A stretch of 64,000 nt of DNA from Rhizomys pruinosus. Lineage: Eukaryota; Chordata; Mammalia; Rodentia; Spalacidae. The translations under genes and the position numbers were made by a program. Where the stretch lies: contig VZQC01008777.1 in NCBI GenBank assembly GCA_009823505.1, positions 432,590-496,589 of the forward strand, in the 5' to 3' direction. Positions 23,661 to 35,962 of this stretch are shown here, in pieces; within the stretch, counting starts at the first letter, position 1, and each line of letters starts with the position of its first letter. The notes under the pieces are model-generated. The model was not told the DNA's origin and did no database searches. It saw only the letters and a list, made by a program, of their open reading frames with translations.

Positions 23661-24355
23661 GTTTTCCATATGGCTTTTCAAACATACTCAGTGATCCCTC
23701 CTTTCAGTTTTTCTAATATATATATAATGCACTGCATATTTGAAATGCATGAAATTGAAAGAAGACCCCATGGGCAAATTTCTAAATATTAAGAATGTTT
23801 GTTATCGATTTAGTAAAGCAGAACACCCTGATTTCCCACTGATGTAATTCTCTGGGCTAACTTTGGCTAATGAACTGAAAAAAATAACATTATACTATCA
23901 ACTACTTAAAATATTTCAACTTATCAACCGACATTTTGTAACCAACACTTCAGAAATTTTTGAGGCAATGATAAATGTTATTTGTTCTCAAAACCTAAGA
24001 ACTCAGTGGATGTAAATGTTTTCTGAGTCATAAAAAACAGAGTAAATGCAAATTTAATCATGTATTCCTCTGATTAAAATTCCTAGTCTTCCCTTGCTCT
24101 AAGGATAAAATTTAAATGACTAAATATTACCAAAGAAGAGCTCTTCTCTAACTCATCTTATTTCTCATAGCTTGTTACCTCACCGGCCATGGTTTAGTCA
24201 CCATAAAATTATTTACCTTAGCTTCTTCCTTTGCATGTGTTGGCGTACATGCTGTTTCATCTGTGTGCAATACCTTCCTCTGTTCTTCCCAAGCTCTACT
24301 CATCTGGATAGCATTAAGTTTTCCTTTAAGGCATTTTATCTTCCACATACCCCCC

Positions 24356-24360
<5 letters not shown>
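23658..24360. other. Intron, no recognisable feature
   Basis: Nothing supported. Confidence 0.5.

Positions 24361-24393
<33 letters not shown>
24361..24393 (+). repeat. (CA)n microsatellite
   Basis: Pure CA run of 16 units. Confidence 0.96.
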
Positions 24394-24395
<2 letters not shown>

Positions 24396-24441
24396 GTTTT
24401 ACATATGAGGTGATAGAGACTTGATAGAACGTGAAGCCAAG

Positions 24442-24769
24442 TGTGATGATTAGCTTTAAATGTTAACTTGACACAATTTAGAATCACCTGGGAAGCTAGT
24501 TTTGGGGGTTTTACCATTCCCCAGGAAGAGGTACTGAAGTGTAGAGTGTAAAAGGCCAGTGGGGTACCCGTATGCATGCATTGATCCTGCTCTTGACTGT
24601 GCATGTTCTCTGTGCCCTTGACTGTGGATGTGGCTAGTTGCTTCAAGTTCTGGCAACACTTTCTCGACGAGACTGTAATCTAGAAGTTTAGCCAAGTGAA
24701 TTTTTTTCCCTTAGGTTGATTTGATCAGGGTATTTTATCACAGCAACAGGAAAGGAAACTACAAGAACA
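24442..24769 (+). mobile_element. Solo LTR, ERVL class (RMER15-like)
   Basis: Starts TGTGATGATTAGC, followed by 'gttaacttgacacaatttagaatcacctggg', and ends '..gggtattttatcacagcaacagg..actacaagaaca'. These ends match my memory of the RMER15-type rodent LTR. It overlaps a 36-bp tandem duplication at its right end. No internal sequence follows. Confidence 0.7.
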
Positions 24770-24826
24770 AAAAGCAATTAGATCAATTCAGAAACTACAA
24801 GAACAATAAGCAATCTGATAAATTCA
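24755..24826 (+). repeat. 36-bp tandem duplication
   Basis: Two adjacent 36-bp units (24755-24790 and 24791-24826), both starting 'gaaactacaagaacaa' and ending 'aattca', with about four differences. The first unit overlaps the LTR end. Confidence 0.85.
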
Positions 24827-26363
24827 GAGTGATAATTCATCAGCACAGAATGAAAGAGTTAAGTGTACATGCCTGCATTGCATGTACAGTTCCATGTTTC
24901 TGGAGTAGCCTGGATCCCATGAAGAGCAGCTCTTCAGTCTGCATCAGAAGACAAAGAATGCCCAGCATCTGAGCCTCATTGTGCTCTCCTGTGCTGCTGC
25001 ATTCCCTATTCTCTTCTCGTCACTCTTTTCTGATCTCGGTGTCCCCCTCTAGCCCTGTGACATGTCTCCCCATCTGTTCATGCAGATGGTACTCTCCAGA
25101 AAAGTCAAAAAGTCTAGTGTCCCTAATCCTCTCTTAATTCAGTTGAGTCCTAGCAGTCGGAAAAAATAAATGTGGAAAAAAGAAGCCCCAAGTTTGAAAC
25201 ATGGAGCAGTCATGACTCATGCGAAGAATATGTTTGTGATCAGTAACTGGCTTGAAGCCAGTGCTGTACATAGGCACCTGCTTAGCCTGACCTTCCTGGG
25301 ATATCACATTGTCTACTCTTGGCATGACCTGTGGTTATCATCACACTTCCTTCATCAAATGCTAACAGTTGTCAATATAGTAACCCTATATTGTGAATTT
25401 GGCTCTGTATATTTTTCACTCTGTTCTGTACATGCTTACAGAAACTGAAATGTTGCAAGGATGAAGTAGCTTTCTGCAATTAAACACATTTGCCATTGAA
25501 TGGTAGCACATTGGTTTTTCAGGATTTTCAAACACTACAAAGGAGGAAGTTAAGTCAAGCATCTCATTTGTGCTGGGAGAAAGCCCAGAATCAAACAAAA
25601 ACAGCAGAATCACAAGGAAGGTAACCCAGAGTGTTGACACCTTCTTTGTCCAAGATGCCTGAGAGTCTCTCAATAGACTAAAATTTCTAACTAAAACCTA
25701 TTTCATGGATCCAAACTTCATTTGGCTTCTTTGGTTATTCCAGAACTTGTGTCAGAATGTCCCCTAATTAATATTATTTGGATATGGCTTCTCCTGGTAA
25801 AAACCAGTTTCTCTTCTAGCTGGAATGAGTAGGCTTTCATGGCTTTGTTGACTTCCCCTCTGTTCTTTCTCACTGGTGCCTACCCAGTCCTGGCCAATAC
25901 CTAATGGATCAAGTTCCTGCTCCAAGGCACTAAACATCCAATAAAGGTTAGGCACATGGTTTATTTCATCTCTTCATTAGGGATAATTATTGGCTGCTTA
26001 GAAATCCAGAAACTTTGCAAGCTTCCTTGAATCAACTTTTAGTCAATCATATTGATGGTGGATGGAAAATTCAACTCTTTTCACTCTGCCTTAGCTAAAG
26101 GAAACATACTGGATACAGTGTTTCTCATTATCAGACTATGAACTTCGATTATATTGTCATATGTAGTTTCAAAAAGTAAAGTGAAACTATAAGTCTAGGT
26201 AATTGAGTTCCAATGCTTAATATTCAGGAAAAACACTTTGTGAGGAAAATATGCTACTTTTCCCTACATGGTAATTTCTCAGCACTGCCTTCTACAATCC
26301 TTGCCTCCACAGCATGGAGAGAAGCAGTGAATACACTGGTGGAGATGTGCACGTGTATACATG
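24827..26363. other. Intron, no recognisable feature (1.5 kb)
   Basis: No repeat family or coding pattern recognised. Confidence 0.5.

Positions 26364-26391
<28 letters not shown>
26364..26391 (+). repeat. (CA)n microsatellite
   Basis: About 14 CA units, followed by looser CA-rich sequence to 26450. Confidence 0.95.
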
Positions 26392-26394
<3 letters not shown>

Positions 26395-26493
26395 CATCCA
26401 CAAATACAGCTGCACACACATATACACACAAATACACTTACACAGATGTACTCTGTTAGCTACTTCTCTGCTGTTAAAAAACCACCATGACCA

Positions 26494-26735
26494 GGGGCTG
26501 GAGAGATGGCCTAGTGGTCAAGAGCGCCGACCGCTCTTACAGAGGACCCGGGTTCGATCCCCAGCACCCACATGGCGGCTGAGAACCATCTGAAACTCCA
26601 ATTCCAGGAGAACTCCAGTTCCAGGGGAATCCGACACCCTCTTCTGACCTCCGCGGCATTGCACGACACGGGTGCAAAACTTGCATGCAGACAGTACATT
26701 CATACACATACAGAAATAAATTAAAAAAAAAATTT
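26494..26735 (+). repeat. B2 SINE with internal duplication, young
   Basis: Full-length B2 with Pol III B-box-like GGTTCGATCC. The body has 'ctccaattccagg' and 'ctccagttccagg' as a tandem pair. It is flanked by a 16-17 bp target duplication ending CACCATGACCA (26477-26493 and 26736-26752). Confidence 0.95.
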
Positions 26736-26752
26736 AAAAAACACCATGACCA

Positions 26753-28144
26753 AGGAACTTTAAAAGGAAGAGCTTCCAAAGGGGTAAGAGTCCATAATGG
26801 AAGGGAGTAAAATGTGGCTGCATAGTGGCTGGAGTAGAAAGTGGAACAATCACATCATTAAGTAGGCACAGGATGCAGAGAGCAATTGGAATTCTGGTAA
26901 AGCTTAAGGACTCTCAAATCCCCCTCCCAATGATGTGCCTTCCTCCAGCAAGCCCCCCACCCAAGGCTTATAAAACATTGCCACCAAAAGGAGATAAATT
27001 GTACAAGTATGTGGAGCCTATGGGGGGCATTTTTATTCAAACTACGACATGTACATACATGTATATGTGAACAAATACATATATGTACACACATGCAAAT
27101 ACTCTGGAGTATGGGCAGAATAGTTGCGATGGTATACACACACGCAAACACACACCACACCCTATGCTAAGCAGAATGTATATTATCACTCTGAAATCAG
27201 AAGCCTTAGTGACAATATACTTGATTATTTTGCATAATAGAAAGCTAGTCCCCCCCACCACTTAATTTCAACCATAATTAATTTTGAGACATGCTTAAAA
27301 AGCTTTCATTAGAAAGTATTATCTCAATGACATTTCACTCTGGAGGCTAATATCACCCAATTTTTACCTGATACACCTCTCCACTTTGATACCTTTGTTT
27401 GTCAATTAAGATTCTTTATTGATCACAAATGTTATGCAGTATAAGAGACTACCATGCCAATGGAAAGTTCCAAATAATCAATATTTTCATTTAGGCTGCA
27501 ATTTGGGAAGCTGAATTCATGACAACATCTGATCTTGCCTTTGTTTTAAAATATCTCTTAATCATCTGTTGAAAATGATATTGCTTGAATAATACTGTCA
27601 CCCTTAATTTAGTTTCCTTTACCAATGAAGAGAAATAATAAACGTGGTTTACAAGGCAGGACAATAAGATTATCTTTACCTCATGGAAACATACTAATCT
27701 TTGATAATTGGATTGTAAATGACCTCAATTTGATTTTATGCTTCTCTTTCTACTACTTTTAATTTATCTCAGGGTGCAAATCTATTGTTTGGCACCAGTT
27801 TATTGAGTTATCTCTACTAAAAGACACAGAGATAAATCAATTTGATATGAACCCTACAGAGCATGCAGGCCCTATTTGACTGATAGAGCCAGGTAATTAG
27901 GTTGATAGAGCTGAATACATTCTTGAAAATGAAAAATAACTCATTCATTCATACATGCTCATTCAATCTTTTAAAAATGGTTCCTGTGCGATGCAAATGA
28001 ATCAGTTGTTAAGGTATAAACATGTAGTTCAAAACAAGTCTCTTCTTTCATTGAACTGATATTGCAATGGAGACAGTCCAATAAAATGATAATCAATGCA
28101 TTAGGTATGGTTCACTTAAATTAAAAAGACACCTATTTTAATCA
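26753..28144. other. Intron, mostly featureless; CA/TG-rich patch
   Basis: 27040-27160 is CA/TG-rich, low-complexity sequence. The remainder is AT-rich and unassigned. 27930-28090 may hold a trace of an ancient mammalian repeat ('actcattcattcatacatgctcattcaat'). Confidence 0.45.
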
Positions 28145-28167
28145 ATATATATATATATATATATATT
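28145..28167 (+). repeat. (AT)n microsatellite
   Basis: About 11 AT units. Confidence 0.95.
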
Positions 28168-28289
28168 CCTAAAATTTAAGCACTCAAATGCAATAGTTAC
28201 CTATGTTTCTAGGGTTGTCAAAATCCTCAGGTTTTTTTTTTTACCTGCTTTTTAATCTTCTATTTCATGTACTGGGTTGCCTCTCTGCA

Positions 28290-28480
28290 CTAGAGCCACA
28301 AAGTTTAAAGGATTCAGGCTTTGGGATCAAACAAGCTTTGACTGTATCCCCAGCCTCAACATGTATAACCTTAATTTGAATAAAGTACTGAATTTGACTT
28401 ACTACCCTTGTCTTTAAAAATGAAATATTTGATAATTTCCAACTGCAGTCCTGTGAATTAAATGGTGTTACTTCCAATGT
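28290..28480 (+). repeat. MIR SINE relic
   Basis: The order of 'ggattcaggctttgggatcaaacaagctttgactgtatccc', 'ataaccttaatttgaataaagtactgaa' and 'gtctttaaaaatgaaat..gaattaaatg' follows the MIR consensus in plus orientation. Confidence 0.75.
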
Positions 28481-28879
28481 AGAGCTAGTAGGAGACTTTC
28501 AGCAACCCTCCTTTGGAGTCTGGGGTGTGGCTGTTACTTATACTAGTACTTCTTCTCTACATCTTTGTTACCTATATTCTTAACCTAATAGCCTCCATTT
28601 TTTTTAGAAATGCAGGGATAGGAGGTCTTGTAACTCTTCATGTGTCTCCAACACTGGAAGAGGAGAGGACAGAGTGAAGATCTGGTCATGTCTTTCCTTT
28701 TTGTCCAAACTCATCAACCTCTTACCACCACAGATTAAAGCATAAATGGATCAAAATGAGATCTATACAACAATGTTACTAATAACAATTATCTTTACAA
28801 CTGTCCTACGAATAAATTGCCAGCCAATTTACTGATGCATTACAACTATTTGTCCATCAGTTTCCCTCAATAATCCTTG

Positions 28880-28995
28880 AAAATAAGAAACATTAAGTAC
28901 TATTTTGCTGATATGGGAATTGACCCAAAGATGGAACACAGATCATCTGTGATTTGGAGAGGTCTTGAAGCCAGACAGTCCAATCCCAAACCCAT
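28880..28995 (-). repeat. MIR SINE relic
   Basis: 'ttgctgatatgggaattgacccaaag' ... 'tccaatcccaaacccatgctcttcacactgc' is the reverse complement order of MIR. Confidence 0.65.
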
Positions 28996-30574
28996 GCTCT
29001 TCACACTGCAATAGTTATGCCAATGGATCTGTGTATGGATCTTCTGTATGTACCTTGGTTTCCTTATGCAATAAGGTAAAATGCCTAGGTGTCTCTCCTA
29101 GTGCTTTTATGCCTGAAAAAAATCTTTGTCCTTTTTCCTGCTAGGCTGATTTTTCTGTAGTTTCCCTTAGCGGTCAGCCTATTACAGCTGCTAAAATATA
29201 AAGTCCTAATTATTTTCTCCATCATGGTTAATGAGAACACTTCAACATGGAACTGGCATCTTCCTCTGAGGATTAATAGGCATTCGGAATTGGGTTGCCT
29301 TTTATTCTGTCCATAAGAACACACATAATGAGCTATTCCTGAGAAGTAAAGCAGCTGGAGCATTTCATGTTGTGGGGAGTGTGATTTGAGTCATTAACCT
29401 ATAGCACTGGTTTAGTTTCCAAAGGAAAGGCTTGCTATATTTGTGACCTCTAAATAAAGAGGAGCAGATAGGCTAGGGAGTTTGCTACGCCATCCATTTA
29501 ATAAAGCAATTGACTCAAATATTTTCCAAATGTCTTTTTTTTTTAATTGTGAAGGTAATTTACATAGATTTGGTCATTGTTAACTTTCTTTTTCCCCTTC
29601 CAAAGAGGAATAAGGATCAAACAAATACCATTAGGTGTTCTAGAAATCAAATTGAGTTGTTCTTCCGTGCACTTTAGCATTTTGCCCAATCGTCTGGTTC
29701 AAAATACATCTTCCTGGTCATCCAAAAGTTAGAGGCATGGCTGAAGGCTCTGATCTCACTACTTCTTTACCACTGTATATGTTGATGCTAAAGTTATTAC
29801 TGAGACTCTCCAAAGGAGATGATATGAAATAAGGACTTGCAGCCAAATTAGGTAAATGTTTCCCTGGATTATAAAGCAAGAAGGGGGATTCTTTAACATT
29901 GCAGTAAATCTGTGGACAGGCTCACCTTGTGGTTGGCTTCAGAGTCTCTGGGAACATCCAAAGCTTTTCTGAAGAACTAGCGTATTATATATGGCTTAAT
30001 CAGTTCTAGCAAAGTTTTGTATATATAGCTAATAAAATGGAGATTATGTTCTTACAGTCATTTCTTTTTCCTAGTCTGTAGTTCTCTTGAAACTACAATA
30101 TGGCTGCATAATTCTGAAATGAAATTCCTAAATTACTATATCCCAAATTGCAAGCAATTCTCTGTCTTTATCTATAGCTTTTCCTTATATTTGAGTATTC
30201 AAAATAAAACAAAAACTTGTGTTTTGTGCTCAAGTGGTTGCATAACAGACACAACTTCAAGAAAATAAATAAGGAAGGAGTTACTATTGCATTGTATCAC
30301 ACCTAATGAATACACAGCCTATTCCTACTCATGAGATAAATAATGGATTCACTCAAAATAGTTCAAAGGTCCCTACTGTGGTGCCTTGCTTAAAATGGAG
30401 TCATACACATACATTTCTCTTTTTCCTTAAAGAGAAGATGAACAGTTATTCATGGAAGCTGTGAAAATTTAGGCTTTACAGTTTTTTTTTCTTTCAACAA
30501 CTATTTCAGGACTTGCCTTTCTCAAATCTTATTTTCAGTACCTAGATGGAGGCTACATTGTTTTATACCTTGGG
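28996..30574. other. Intron, no recognisable feature (1.6 kb)
   Basis: A repeat-poor stretch with no rodent SINE, L1 or LTR seen. A candidate place to look for conserved non-coding sequence. Confidence 0.5.
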
Positions 30575-30770
30575 GGTGATGACTGAGATCAAGGGCTTTG
30601 AGTTCAATTCTGACTCCTGAAATCCATTACCCAGTGATTTTACAAAAAGCTCACTTTCTACAATTACAAAATATAGATAACAATAGTCTGTTTTCTGGGC
30701 CTGGGGGATGAAATAGTTGAGACGTTGCCATACAAAATGTACTCAGGAAATGTTCCTACTGCTTCTGCAA
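30575..30770 (+). repeat. MIR SINE relic
   Basis: 'gatcaagggctttgagttcaattctgactcctg' and 'acaattacaaaatatagataacaatagt', ending 'gatgaaatagttgaga', follow the MIR order. Confidence 0.68.
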
Positions 30771-31085
30771 ATATTTCACTTAAAAGGTATCTTTTTATGT
30801 GGGCTTGAATAGGTCTTTACCTAATTGAAATTGTGCTAAGTGAATTCATTACTAAGACTACTGAGTCTAATCCTGATTTACCTATTGTAACAACCTGTTA
30901 GCAAAAGCTGCCAACACAATTTGTTGGTTTTATGAAATCAGATTAGAGACAACTAAACCTTTAATGCTGAGAATTATGTGTATTGTTTTGAGGTTTGATT
31001 CACAGAAATTCCTTCTGTGATTCTTCACTTTCAATATAAAATAACTGGATGGAAAAATGTTATCTTGCTTTTATATGCATTTTTT

Positions 31086-31329
31086 AATTTCTTTTATTTT
31101 TTTAAATTTATTTATATGTATGAATGTATTGCCTGCATGTAGGTTTGTGCACCCGTGTCGTGAAATGCCACGGAGGTCAGAGAGGGCGTCAGATTCCCCT
31201 GGAACTGGAGTTCTCCTGGAATTGGAGTTATAGACGGTTCTCAGCTGCCATGTGGGTGCTGGGGATGGAACCCGGGTCCTCTGCAAGAGCAGCTGGCCCT
31301 CTTAACTACTAGGCCATCTCTCCAGCCCC
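31086..31329 (-). repeat. B2 SINE with internal duplication
   Basis: Minus-oriented B2 with 'ctggaactggagttctc' followed by 'ctggaattggagtt'. Target duplication TATATG(C/T)ATTTTT at 31072-31085 and 31330-31343. Confidence 0.94.
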
Positions 31330-31343
31330 TATATGTATTTTTT

Positions 31344-31873
31344 CTAAAGGGACAAATCTAGGAGGCAGTAAAGGGGCTGACTAATCACTAGGATATTACA
31401 AGCCAGAAATATTTAGGAAAATGGAAGGTAACTAGACTTGCCTTACCTTTCCAAATGCTTCTCTATTTAAAAGTTCAGCAAAACGTTGTGACACACGGTG
31501 CCCTGGCTTATTTCCATCACTGAGCCCACACAGACTCCACTTCTGAGGACGGTAGGATCACACGATTCTGATTTTACTATTGATGATTTGGATTGGAGAT
31601 ATCTGATAATGTCCATTAGATAATGATGATTCTGTCACCAAATCATACTATGAGAAACAACTGAAGCTATGAGAGAATTAAGAACAGTACTTGGATTAGT
31701 GCTTGGGAGTTGGGGATTAATGAATGTTTCGCTATTGATCCTCTCCACAATGTTAGGCACAGTTGCTCTTCTTTTTGTTTGACCTTTAAAATGGTGGTGA
31801 ACTTAAAGATGCAATAAATAACATCTAAATATATTTATTTTATCTAAAAATATGTTTTTAATGAAATGATGGA
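31344..31873. other. Intron, no recognisable feature
   Basis: Nothing supported. Confidence 0.5.
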
Positions 31874-31887
31874 GGGAGATTTATTTT

Positions 31888-32134
31888 TTATTTCTATTTT
31901 TAAGAATTTTTTTTTGTATGTGTGTGAATGTACTGTCTGCATGTAGGTCTGTGCACCTGTGTTGTTCAATGCCGCGGAGGTCAGAAGAGGGTCTCAGATT
32001 CTCCTGGAACTGGAGTTCTCCTGGAACTGGAGTTACAGACAGTTCTCAGCCACCATGTGGGTGCTGGGGATCGAACCCGGGTCCTCTGCAAGAGCAGTCG
32101 GTGCTCTTAACCGCTAGGCTATCTCTCCAGCCCT
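31888..32134 (-). repeat. B2 SINE with internal duplication
   Basis: Same subfamily as the copy at 31086. The exact target duplication GGGAGATTTATTTT lies at 31874-31887 and 32135-32148. Confidence 0.95.
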
Positions 32135-32148
32135 GGGAGATTTATTTT

Positions 32149-33119
32149 AATATTAGTTGTAGCTCTTTAAAAGGCTACAGTCTAAACTCTCCATGATATA
32201 CATCTTTGCTCATGCTAGCAGAAACAAAGAGGGATTTATTTTTCCTGCTTTGAAACTGGGCTAGGAAGAAGTTCTCACACTCTGGTCAAGAAGACTGATA
32301 TTCTTAATAAAATCTCCATTGTTCAGCCCCACTAAATACAATTACTCACTATCTGTATGAAAATGAATTTAGCCAATTAGGAAATCCAAGCTAAAATTGA
32401 TATATTCATGCATAATAGATTTCATTTTGTGTGGGATGGTTGCTCTGTTATCTGTGTGCAAAAACTTGCATAGTATAGAGCAGATAGAATTAATAAAACA
32501 CTGCTTGCTTAAATTCATTACTGACTAACATCCTTTTCCATTTCCAAGTGACAAAACTGGCATAGCAGGAGGCAGCTGAATTGCCTTCTGCTGTCTGCTG
32601 GAACTTTCTTTAAGGATGTGAAGCTTTAATTAGAAGTGACAAGCTTCTGATCTAATGTTACATGTGGGAGATATATAGACAGGTGAAGAAGTAGAGGTCT
32701 CTTCATCCCATAAAAAACAACACAGCTATGTTTAGATGAGTCGGTTACTACTGAATGCAAGAAGGCCATTCTTTTCCAGCACAGCATTCTTAACAAATCG
32801 GTATCAGTGTATCTGCTTAGCCATTTCCTTACCCAGTGACACTGCAAATTGCAAGCACATAGCTATGATTATAAATTGTACCGGAAACAGATTTACCAGA
32901 TTCTCATAAAAATATTAAACATGTTGTAAAGACTAGTCTTATATTTTATAACAACAATCTCATTTTCATCTTTTATCAAACCATAAAACATATCTTATGT
33001 TGGATAAGAACCATAACCTAGGCATGTTCTGTTGCAGAATGAGAGGTCTTTGTTCATGTACTCCTATGTTCTGTATCATAAATAAAAGTAACAAACCCCC
33101 AAATGTGTGTAATAATATT
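32149..33119. other. Intron, no recognisable feature
   Basis: About 1 kb with no supported feature. Confidence 0.5.
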
Positions 33120-33289
33120 AATACATATTTTAATACTTTATTATTATTTGTGAAATGCCAATGGAAGTCAGAGGAGAGCATCAGATCTCCTGGAACTGGA
33201 GTTATGGACTGTTGTTAGCCACCATATTGGTGCTGTGTTTGGAATCTGGATTCTCTGCAAGAAGAGTCAGTGAGCCATCTCTCTAGCCC
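33120..33289 (-). repeat. B2-like SINE, diverged, 3' truncated
   Basis: 'ggaagtcagaggagagcatcagatctcctggaactgg', ending 'gagccatctctctagccct', reverse B2. Single core unit, no duplication. Confidence 0.82.
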
Positions 33290-34495
33290 TCAAATTAATA
33301 TAATTTTCTAGAAAGCAGCACATGCACTTTTCAAAAATGAAAGGTAATTTTGTTTTCTTAACTAAATTTTCAAAATACTAAAAAGAAATATTTCATAACT
33401 TGACAAATCTTTTGTGGTGGTATCACGCTAAGAATATGTTCCCTTTATCCAGACCTCAAGCTGTCAAAAACAATGAGTGAAGATAACTGGATCCATTATA
33501 TTCTTGTTTTCCCAACACTGACACATTTTCACTGGCAATTTCCCTTCTTGTTATGGAGATGTCTGATCCAAATCTTTCCCATTATCGTTAGTCTATTTGC
33601 TTGGTCTCATCCTTATCAGTTAGGGACAAAGGACTCAGTATCTCACTTCAGAGAATAACATTAAAAAAAAAAAACCTATAAAATTCTTAACTTTGCACCC
33701 ATCCATGCATCAACTTATTCATCAACTAACATTAAATACTCTAGTTTGATGTTCAGTTATACACTATTTTATGTTCACTGACCAGTGATTGAGAAATGAT
33801 TTAAACAGTAACAAAATTTGTGTCTCCTAATTCATTGCTGGAGTATATAATGATGGTTCAGTAAGAAGCAAAAAACAAAATTCAAAATCAAAACCCAAGT
33901 TGCATTATCATTATCTTTTGTGAAGGAAATTAGTTGCCTTGCCCAGCTGTGTCCATTTACAGGTATGCTCTATTTCCAGAGTCTCAGAAATGACTAGTAA
34001 CCTGAGGAACAAGGGAAGAGATGAAGCTGCAATGTAGTGTTTTTGAAAACAGAGACAGAAAACCAATCAGGATGAAGCTGTTAGAACTTAGCTTAACATG
34101 CTTTCTGTATTTCTTAATCTTAGTCTCCATATTTTGAACTCCCCAGGGGAAAAGTACCATATTATAAACTTCTTTCTGAGCAGCTGGTATGCTATGTTTA
34201 ATACTCTTGCTAAGCAAACACAATCTATCCCCATGGATAGACTCAGAGCTCTGTCTATGTATCCTCAGAAGCAATGATTTTTACAAGGAAGTCAACGAGA
34301 GGTCAGCTGAAGTACTTTCACCACCCTTCTCTAGATAATGGGATAGGTGACATGAACACCACTCACTGAGCAGCCATGTGATTTCTGAGAGGACGTGTAC
34401 TGTCTTCAGATATAGCTGTCAAAGCAGATATACAGAAAGGTAATTCTTGGAGACCTGAGAGATGAGAAATAATATTCTTTGGATGCAAATATCTT

Positions 34496-34499
<4 letters not shown>
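33290..34499. other. Intron, no recognisable feature
   Basis: 1.2 kb, AT-rich; an A run at 33662-33674. Nothing else supported. Confidence 0.5.
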
Positions 34500-34546
<47 letters not shown>

Positions 34547-34580
34547 CCTCCCTCCCTCCCTCCCCCTCTCTCTTTCTGGG
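34500..34580 (+). repeat. (CT)n/(CCCT)n microsatellite
   Basis: About 20 CT units, then CCCT units; borders directly on the 68-bp minisatellite. Confidence 0.96.
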
Positions 34581-34784
34581 TATGTGTAGTATATATGTGC
34601 TTGGTGTATGCACACAAATGAATATTGGTGCACTTGCATACACACATGTATGTGTAGTATATATGTGCTTGGTGTATGCACACACATGAATATTGGTGCA
34701 CTTGCATACACACATGTATGTATAGTATATATGTGCTTGGTGTATGTACACACGTGAATATTGATGCACTTGCATACACACATG
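34581..34784 (+). repeat. 68-bp minisatellite, three copies
   Basis: Three exact-length 68-bp units (34581-34648, 34649-34716, 34717-34784), each beginning 'tatgt(g/a)tagtatatatgtg' and ending 'cttgcatacacacatg', with one to a few changes. It seems to derive from the 3' part of the adjoining SINE. Confidence 0.95.
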
Positions 34785-35045
34785 TGGAAGCTAAAGGAAA
34801 ACACTGGGTGTTCTGTACTATTGCCCTCTGCTGTATTTAATCGAGACAAGTTCCCTCATTGACCTAGCACTAGGCTGGCAGCCAGAAAGCCTAAATAATC
34901 TTCCTGTCTTTGTTCTTGTCAGCACTTAGGATGTAGAAACAAATGCAACAAAACCAGACATTTGGCTTGGGTGCTAGAATCTGAACTCAGGTCCCTCTCA
35001 TTCTTGCACACCAAGGGCACATACCCACTAAGCCAATTCACATTC
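34785..35045 (-). repeat. B4-type SINE, diverged
   Basis: Right end 'gggtgctagaatctgaactcaggtccctctcattcttgcacacc..acccactaagcc' is the reversed tRNA-like head. The middle matches the long B4-type body. The minisatellite lies at its 3' end. Confidence 0.65.
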
Positions 35046-35773
35046 CTAACTTACAGAGATGCCGAAAGAATGGCACCATCCTTATTTACATGCTTACCAC
35101 TAAATTCAACAAGCAGGATATTATACCACATTACTGTTTCCATCTTTATTATGTTTTAATACCTGAGAATTTAACTGAATAAAATTCTATTACAGCTCAT
35201 TAAGATGCTGTGGACAATGGCCTCTCCTCTCATCTCTGACAAGTGGGTGAGTCTAGGTGGAAGTGCTTTATGCTCTCATTTTTTGCCGTGTACTTCCCTG
35301 GCATTTGGCCCAAAAGCTTTCATTTACAGAATTTCTTGGTCATTATCTTGACATATAAAAGTGTTCCTTCCCAGCCATTTCCCAGTCAGGTTAAATGTCC
35401 TTGTCCCTCTCACACTGATGGATTTTGCCATAGCAGGATTCTTGCATTGAGCTTGCCTGTATCCCAGAAATCCACACAACAAAAATCATCCTTCAAACTA
35501 AATCTCCTGGGAACGCTTCCACCCCAAAGTGAACTTTCTGTGAAAAACTCTTGCATGCTGTTTTGCAGGGTCATATGGTTAATTCTTCAAGAGTAAAGTC
35601 CAGTCTGTATCCATTGATCTACTGAAAGGTATTTCCATCTAGTTGTTCCTATCCTCCATTCTTTAGGTTGTCTTTGAGCTTTCTTAACTGCTCTTTATCT
35701 CCACATAATGAGCACATAAAGGACAGGACAGAAAAGAGAAGAGTAACATGTCTTCATCCAGGAAACTAAAATT
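35046..35773. other. Intron, no recognisable feature
   Basis: Contains a 117-codon open frame (35243-35596) with no motif recognised and no splice support. Confidence 0.45.
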
Positions 35774-35962
35774 GGGGCTGGGTTAAGGTCACTTGTTGCT
35801 GTTGCAGAAGACCCAAGTTCATTTCAAGCACCCAGATTCTGCAGTTCACAATGGCCTGTAACTCCAGATCCAGGGACCAATTTCTGGTCTCTGTACCTAC
35901 ACTCACTTGGATACATCTCCACACAGACACAATGCATGCAGAAAATTAAATTTGTTTCAGAA
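35774..35962 (+). repeat. B2/B3-like SINE, strongly diverged
   Basis: 'ggggctgggttaaggtcacttgttgc', 'caagttcatttcaagcacccag', 'ggcctgtaactccagatccaggg' keep the B2/B3 order. Confidence 0.62.

Noticed and set aside
26494..26600. tRNA gene (B-box GGTTCGATCC)
   Set aside because: It is the tRNA-derived head of a B2 SINE, not a foldable tRNA with a proper anticodon arm.
34500..34784. CRISPR-like array
   Set aside because: Adjacent units without unique spacers in a mammalian intron; a minisatellite.
34363..34849. Three overlapping minus-strand frames of 95-147 codons with repeated 'THTK HIYT'-like units
   Set aside because: The 68-bp minisatellite read in three frames, plus a CT microsatellite.
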